Assembly: GCA_009929695.1 (NCBI GenBank)
Contig: RZZW01000005.1
Location: 1-64,000 of the forward strand
Length of the DNA stretch: 64,000 nt
Direction of reading: 5' to 3'
From: Clostridia bacterium
GTDB lineage: Bacteria > Bacillota > Clostridia > Oscillospirales > Ruminococcaceae
The notes beneath the pieces are model-generated. The model was given only the letters and a program-made list of their open reading frames with translations, made no database searches and was not told where the DNA came from. This document shows, one piece after another, positions 60,736 to 64,000 of this stretch (its first letter is position 1; every line of letters starts with the position of its first letter). The position numbers and the translations under genes were made by a program.

Positions 60736-60783
60736 AAAAGCGCCCTCGTGCTACAAACACGAGAGCGTCAATATAGAACAGTT

Positions 60784-60836
60784 TATCACCGAAGTGACAA
60801 TCCGACCAACAATAGGATTATACCACTTCTGTGATA
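60784..60836. promoter_or_regulatory. inverted repeat upstream of recombinase gene
   Basis: TATCACCGAAGTG (60784-60796) and CACTTCTGTGATA (60824-60836) match 12 of 13 positions. A possible -10 (GATTATACC) lies between. It could be an operator for recombinase expression or part of an attachment site. Confidence 0.55.
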
Positions 60837-60867
60837 GCTTGTCAAAGTGTATCATGGAGGTTTTTTT

Positions 60868-62319
60868 ATGCCTAAAAAGGCTGTTATTTATGCGCGGTTT
60901 TCATCAGATAAGCAGACTGAGGAAAGTATCGAGGCGCAGACAAGGGCGTGCAGGGAGTATGCCGCTACGCACGATTTGCAAGTGATGGAGGTGTATGCCG
61001 ATGAAGCGATTAGTGGTGCGGGCAGCAAGACGGCGAGCCGAATACAGTATCAAAGAATGTTGCGCTCCGCCGCTCAAGGTGAGTTTGAAACAATTCTAAT
61101 TCATAAATATGATAGGGTGGCGCGCAACTTAGGTGAGCACGTCAATCTTGAAGCTAAGCTAAAAAGCTATAATGTTGAGTTAGTTGCCATTGCGCAAAAT
61201 TTCGGCAGCACCAGTGAAGCAAAAATCATGCGTGCTCTCGTGTGGTCTATGTCTGAATATTATATCGATAACCTAGCAGCCGAAACGCGAAAAGGTCTTA
61301 AAGAAATCGCACTTAAGGCATTGCACGCGGGAGGCTGTGCGCCGTTCGGGTATGACGTAATAAAGCAACAATATGTGGTCAACGATTTAGAAGCGCCGTT
61401 TGTGCGCAAAATATTTGCCGCTGCGCAGGCGTGTGAGGGGTTTTCCGCGGTGATTGCTGAAATGGAAATGTTAGGTATAAAGGGAAAACGCGGCAAGCCA
61501 ATTAAATACACACAGATTTACGAGATGTTGCGCAATGAAAAGTACACTGGAACATATGTGTACAGTTATACCGAGGAGAAGAAACGAGCAGAAAGACGCA
61601 GTAAGCCAAATGCGATACGCATAGAAAATGCTATTCCTGCCATCATTACAAAAGAACAATTTGACGAGGTGCAACAAATTATGAATACGAGAAAACACAG
61701 GGGAAATAAAGGCGATTATTTGTGCCGCGGGCTTGTGTACTGCTCTTGCGGCGAAAAAATGCACGGCATGACATCTAAGCGCAAAGGGAATGAATATCGT
61801 TACTTCCATTGCTCTAAAAGCTGCGGGGCTCCTGTAGTGCGGGTAGAGGATATAGACGCTGCGGTATGCGCGTATCTGCACACATTGCTTTCGCCCGAGA
61901 ATCAGAGCAAGATTGCCGCCGCGCTAAAGGCGTACCAAACTGACAGCGGCGAGGCAATAAAAGAGTTTAGCAAATCTATAAAACGCCGTACAGCGGAAAA
62001 ACAGAGGCAATATGATGCCCTTATGCAAAACCTTACAAGTGCCGCACTGCCTTCATCTGTGGTGCAAGACATCGGCGCGCAGTTAGAAGCGCTCAAAGCA
62101 GAGATATCCGCACTGCAACAGTCGCAGCCCGAAAAAGATTTTACTGTTGATAGTATAAATGCATGGCTAGATAACCTGCGTGCCAACCCCGACGCAAAAG
62201 CGGTAAAGCTGTTAGTTTCAAGGATAGACGTAAAGTATGATGAAGAAACACAAAAAACCGCCTTCAACATACAGAGTACATTGAAAGCGGTTCTTTGTAA
62301 ACATGGCGAGTGCGAGTAA
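60868..62319 (+). CDS. large serine recombinase (phage integrase type)
   Basis: 483 aa from the ATG at 60868 (GGAGG 7 bases upstream). The N-terminal resolvase domain has the nucleophile in YARFSSDKQTEESIEAQ (Ser12). The recombinase domain includes APFGYDV and YTQIYEMLRNEKYTGTYVYS. A zinc ribbon CSCGEKMHG...HCSKSC and a coiled-coil C-terminus follow. It could integrate or excise the phage module to its left. The frame is complete, so it may still be active. Confidence 0.93.
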   Translation: MPKKAVIYARFSSDKQTEESIEAQTRACREYAATHDLQVMEVYADEAISGAGSKTASRIQYQRMLRSAAQGEFETILIHKYDRVARNLGEHVNLEAKLKSYNVELVAIAQNFGSTSEAKIMRALVWSMSEYYIDNLAAETRKGLKEIALKALHAGGCAPFGYDVIKQQYVVNDLEAPFVRKIFAAAQACEGFSAVIAEMEMLGIKGKRGKPIKYTQIYEMLRNEKYTGTYVYSYTEEKKRAERRSKPNAIRIENAIPAIITKEQFDEVQQIMNTRKHRGNKGDYLCRGLVYCSCGEKMHGMTSKRKGNEYRYFHCSKSCGAPVVRVEDIDAAVCAYLHTLLSPENQSKIAAALKAYQTDSGEAIKEFSKSIKRRTAEKQRQYDALMQNLTSAALPSSVVQDIGAQLEALKAEISALQQSQPEKDFTVDSINAWLDNLRANPDAKAVKLLVSRIDVKYDEETQKTAFNIQSTLKAVLCKHGECE

Positions 62320-62453
62320 TTAAGATATTTCGTGAAAGCCTTTATTTTCAAGTATTTCCGGGCATACATCCTCCGATTTGACCGTATCGGGGGTTCTTTA
62401 TGTTTTTAGGGCAATTTTTAATCCAAGCAAAAAAGATATTTGCTCAATTCCGT

Positions 62454-63203
62454 TTATCTTTGAGCCTGCTTGTACTTCCGTTCCAGCAGATTCATGGATT
62501 GCTTTGTCGGCTCAAGCCCGTGCTCATATGCGTCAGCGTAGATGCGAGGCACTTTCTTCAAGCGGAAGTTCATATCGGCAATGTCAAAAGAAATCAAATC
62601 GAGAGCGTCCATCCCAAGCCATTCGGAGTATTCCTTATATTTGGAGCCCTTCTTTTTGGCAAAGGCTTTTGCGATATCTTCAAGTCCGCTGGTTCCTCCG
62701 CAGTCCTCAATGATCCCGTACCCTTCGCCGGCAAGAACACGCGGCAGTTCCTTTCCCGGCAAATCCTTATCCTCCATGATCTGCTCCAAAACCAGTTTGA
62801 CTTCCCAGCCATCTCCGTAATCGTAGGAAAGGGACAACTCGTCGCCAACATGATAGATGACACGAGGAAGATTTTCGGCTGCCGCATTTTCGGCGCTTTC
62901 ATCCTCGAAATCTTCCGTCATTTCGTTTTGAACTTCATAGCGAACGACTTCATCCTTGTCCCAAATGCCAATGAGTTTGTTGAGCTCGTCTTCGGTAAGC
63001 CGCTGCTTCATTCGCCTGTAATGGTTTGCGCCAAATGGCACCTCAAAGCAGAACAAATGGCTTGCTTTCATTTCAAACATAGTCATGACGATATACCCCA
63101 GACGGGCAATCGTTATGTTGTTCATAACTTGGAATCGCCGCCAGATTTTCGGTTCATAATCATCAAGCTCAGCATAGAATTGATAGATTGGGTGAGAAGC
63201 CAT
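62454..63203 (-). CDS. pRiA4b ORF-3-like domain protein
   Basis: 249 aa with AAGGAG 6 bases upstream. IYQFYAELDDYEPKIWRRFQ and YDYGDGWEVKLVLEQI match the plasmid pRiA4b ORF-3 family, found mostly on mobile elements and of unknown biochemical function. It is 17 bases downstream of the HExxH gene and probably co-transcribed with it. A longer open frame on the opposite strand lacks family features and a ribosome site. Confidence 0.85.
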   Translation of the reverse strand: MASHPIYQFYAELDDYEPKIWRRFQVMNNITIARLGYIVMTMFEMKASHLFCFEVPFGANHYRRMKQRLTEDELNKLIGIWDKDEVVRYEVQNEMTEDFEDESAENAAAENLPRVIYHVGDELSLSYDYGDGWEVKLVLEQIMEDKDLPGKELPRVLAGEGYGIIEDCGGTSGLEDIAKAFAKKKGSKYKEYSEWLGMDALDLISFDIADMNFRLKKVPRIYADAYEHGLEPTKQSMNLLERKYKQAQR

Positions 63204-63220
63204 GGCAATCTCCTTTCAAA

Positions 63221-64000
63221 TCAAATAGACGCCATCATCATACCAGTCATTAAGAGAAGATACTGGCTGCCTAAATCCATGATGAAGTCAGGCGTAATTG
63301 TCCAGAAGTCACCACGCCGAAGGTTGCCCCACACTAAATGGAATATCGCATAAAACTGTTCTTTGGGAAAGAGCTGGCTTTTTCGAAGGATTTGCTCCGC
63401 TGCCTCCCAAGACTCTGCGGAAATGATTTCAATGCTGCTCATTACATGAGTTAAGAGAACCGATAAGCACAGTTTTGCGTTTGGATCGGTTGGAAACAAT
63501 TCCTTCAAAATCTTCTTAATCTCTGGTTTAGATTCTCGAAGGTGATGTCCCTGATAAAAGGGATTTACTGTTGTCATTACCATGTCGGCGATGAACTCTC
63601 TCCAAATGGCATAGCCAGCGCACATTGTTCCGTTCTCAATCTTGTTCTCGGTTTCAACATCGCAGTATCTGGAATAAAAGAGTCCACCGGGTATTTCATT
63701 GTGCGAACAAAAAATGTGCGCTAATTCATGCAGAATTACGGCAATGAGGTATTCTTCTGGCATCTCAACATCAGACCGAAGCATGATGCCATCATGTTCA
63801 TCAGAATAAAATGCATATCCGAGGAAGGATTCAAAATACCCATGATCTTCAACAGCTCGATCCTCCCACAATGGAAAGAACTCAGAGCAGAGCGCTTTGT
63901 AGATGGATAGTCCTGTTTTCGGTGTGAAGCAACGAACAATAACACTGTCCATGGAGAACGATGTCCCCATCTCGTCATTGAACAATTCCATCGCATATTC
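63221..64000 (-). CDS. HExxH zincin-like protein, partial at window edge
   Basis: At least 256 aa; the frame remains open at the window edge (Glu-Tyr-Ala before the first Met), so the true start may lie outside. VILHELAHIFCSH gives the HExxH zinc motif, and WREFIADMV about 45 residues later could supply the third ligand, as in minimal gluzincins/ImmA-like proteases. SDEHDGIMLRSDVEMPEEYL precedes the active site. No signal peptide. With the pRiA4b-like gene it forms a two-gene unit beside the recombinase. Confidence 0.7.
   Translation of the reverse strand, partial: EYAMELFNDEMGTSFSMDSVIVRCFTPKTGLSIYKALCSEFFPLWEDRAVEDHGYFESFLGYAFYSDEHDGIMLRSDVEMPEEYLIAVILHELAHIFCSHNEIPGGLFYSRYCDVETENKIENGTMCAGYAIWREFIADMVMTTVNPFYQGHHLRESKPEIKKILKELFPTDPNAKLCLSVLLTHVMSSIEIISAESWEAAEQILRKSQLFPKEQFYAIFHLVWGNLRRGDFWTITPDFIMDLGSQYLLLMTGMMMASI

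Noticed and set aside
60736-60780. Hairpin CTCGTG...CACGAG after the Abi remnant as a terminator
   Set aside because: No T run follows on either strand, so only a structure and not a terminator can be claimed.
62400-63353. 317-codon plus-strand open frame, longer than the gene called opposite
   Set aside because: It spans two minus-strand genes with recognisable domains and ribosome sites; the plus frame resembles nothing and has none.

Overview
The window reads as chromosome from a strictly anaerobic, low-to-mid GC Clostridia-type Firmicute, probably a gut Oscillospirales-like lineage (lineage is inference). Supporting signs: AGGAGG-type ribosome sites and SigA-type TTGACA/TATAAT promoters; pyruvate formate-lyase behind a ZTP riboswitch; an [FeFe]-hydrogenase; a rubrerythrin; a FabK/FabT-type fatty-acid operon; and many GTAGGG...CCCTAC inverted repeats of the kind scattered through such genomes. 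I saw no rRNA, tRNA or CRISPR array.

Layout. 0-1.8 kb: membrane-protein fragment beside a repeat, voltage-gated K+ channel, ECF-S-like membrane protein. 2-9.3 kb: M3 peptidase, DUF362/ferredoxin protein, a complete mglBAC-type sugar ABC operon, small membrane protein. 9.4-12.3 kb: a ribbon-helix-helix gene (50 aa) divergent from a zinc-ribbon/YbjQ-like gene, then a decayed NMT1/taurine-type ABC locus whose permease has lost its N-terminal two thirds. 12.5-16.6 kb: lipoprotein, two COG0523 metal-GTPases (one fused to a YcgQ-like domain, one with a large His/Asp/Cys-rich loop), small membrane-anchored protein. 16.7-19.9 kb: promoter, ZTP riboswitch with terminator, pflB, pflA. 20-24.5 kb: MFS transporter, an amino-acid permease fused by deletion to the tail of a short-chain dehydrogenase, tandem HD/HD-GYP protein. 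24.6-27 kb: rubrerythrin and [FeFe]-hydrogenase (apparent CTG start). 27-35.6 kb: HAD phosphatase, ilvE, UPF0210 plus ACT pair, Lrp/AsnC plus aminotransferase, second DUF362/ferredoxin protein, ispE, Crp/Fnr regulator. 35.7-38.1 kb: intact NMT1-type ABC operon with a Crp/Fnr-like palindrome centred near -41.5. 38.2-41.2 kb: PutP symporter and a CcdA-thioredoxin fusion. 41.3-51.9 kb: complete fatty-acid operon acpP-accBCDA-fabH-fabK-fabK2-fabD-fabG-fabF-fabZ, then a FabT-like MarR gene, with an AT-rich palindrome at the operon start.

51.9-64 kb is accessory: a deacetylase, a frameshifted sensor/solute-binding pseudogene, a decayed prophage head module on the minus strand (portal C-terminus, MuF head protein with a predicted Ntox50 RNase tail and a small overlapping gene, terminase, scaffold, capsid, connectors), an Abi-family remnant with an in-frame stop, a large serine recombinase, a pRiA4b ORF-3-like protein and an HExxH zincin running off the window.

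Most notable points: the MuF-Ntox50/possible immunity pair, the modular paired repeats, the deletion-generated gene fusions, the hydrogenase start codon, and operators readable from sequence at the fab and Crp/Fnr promoters.
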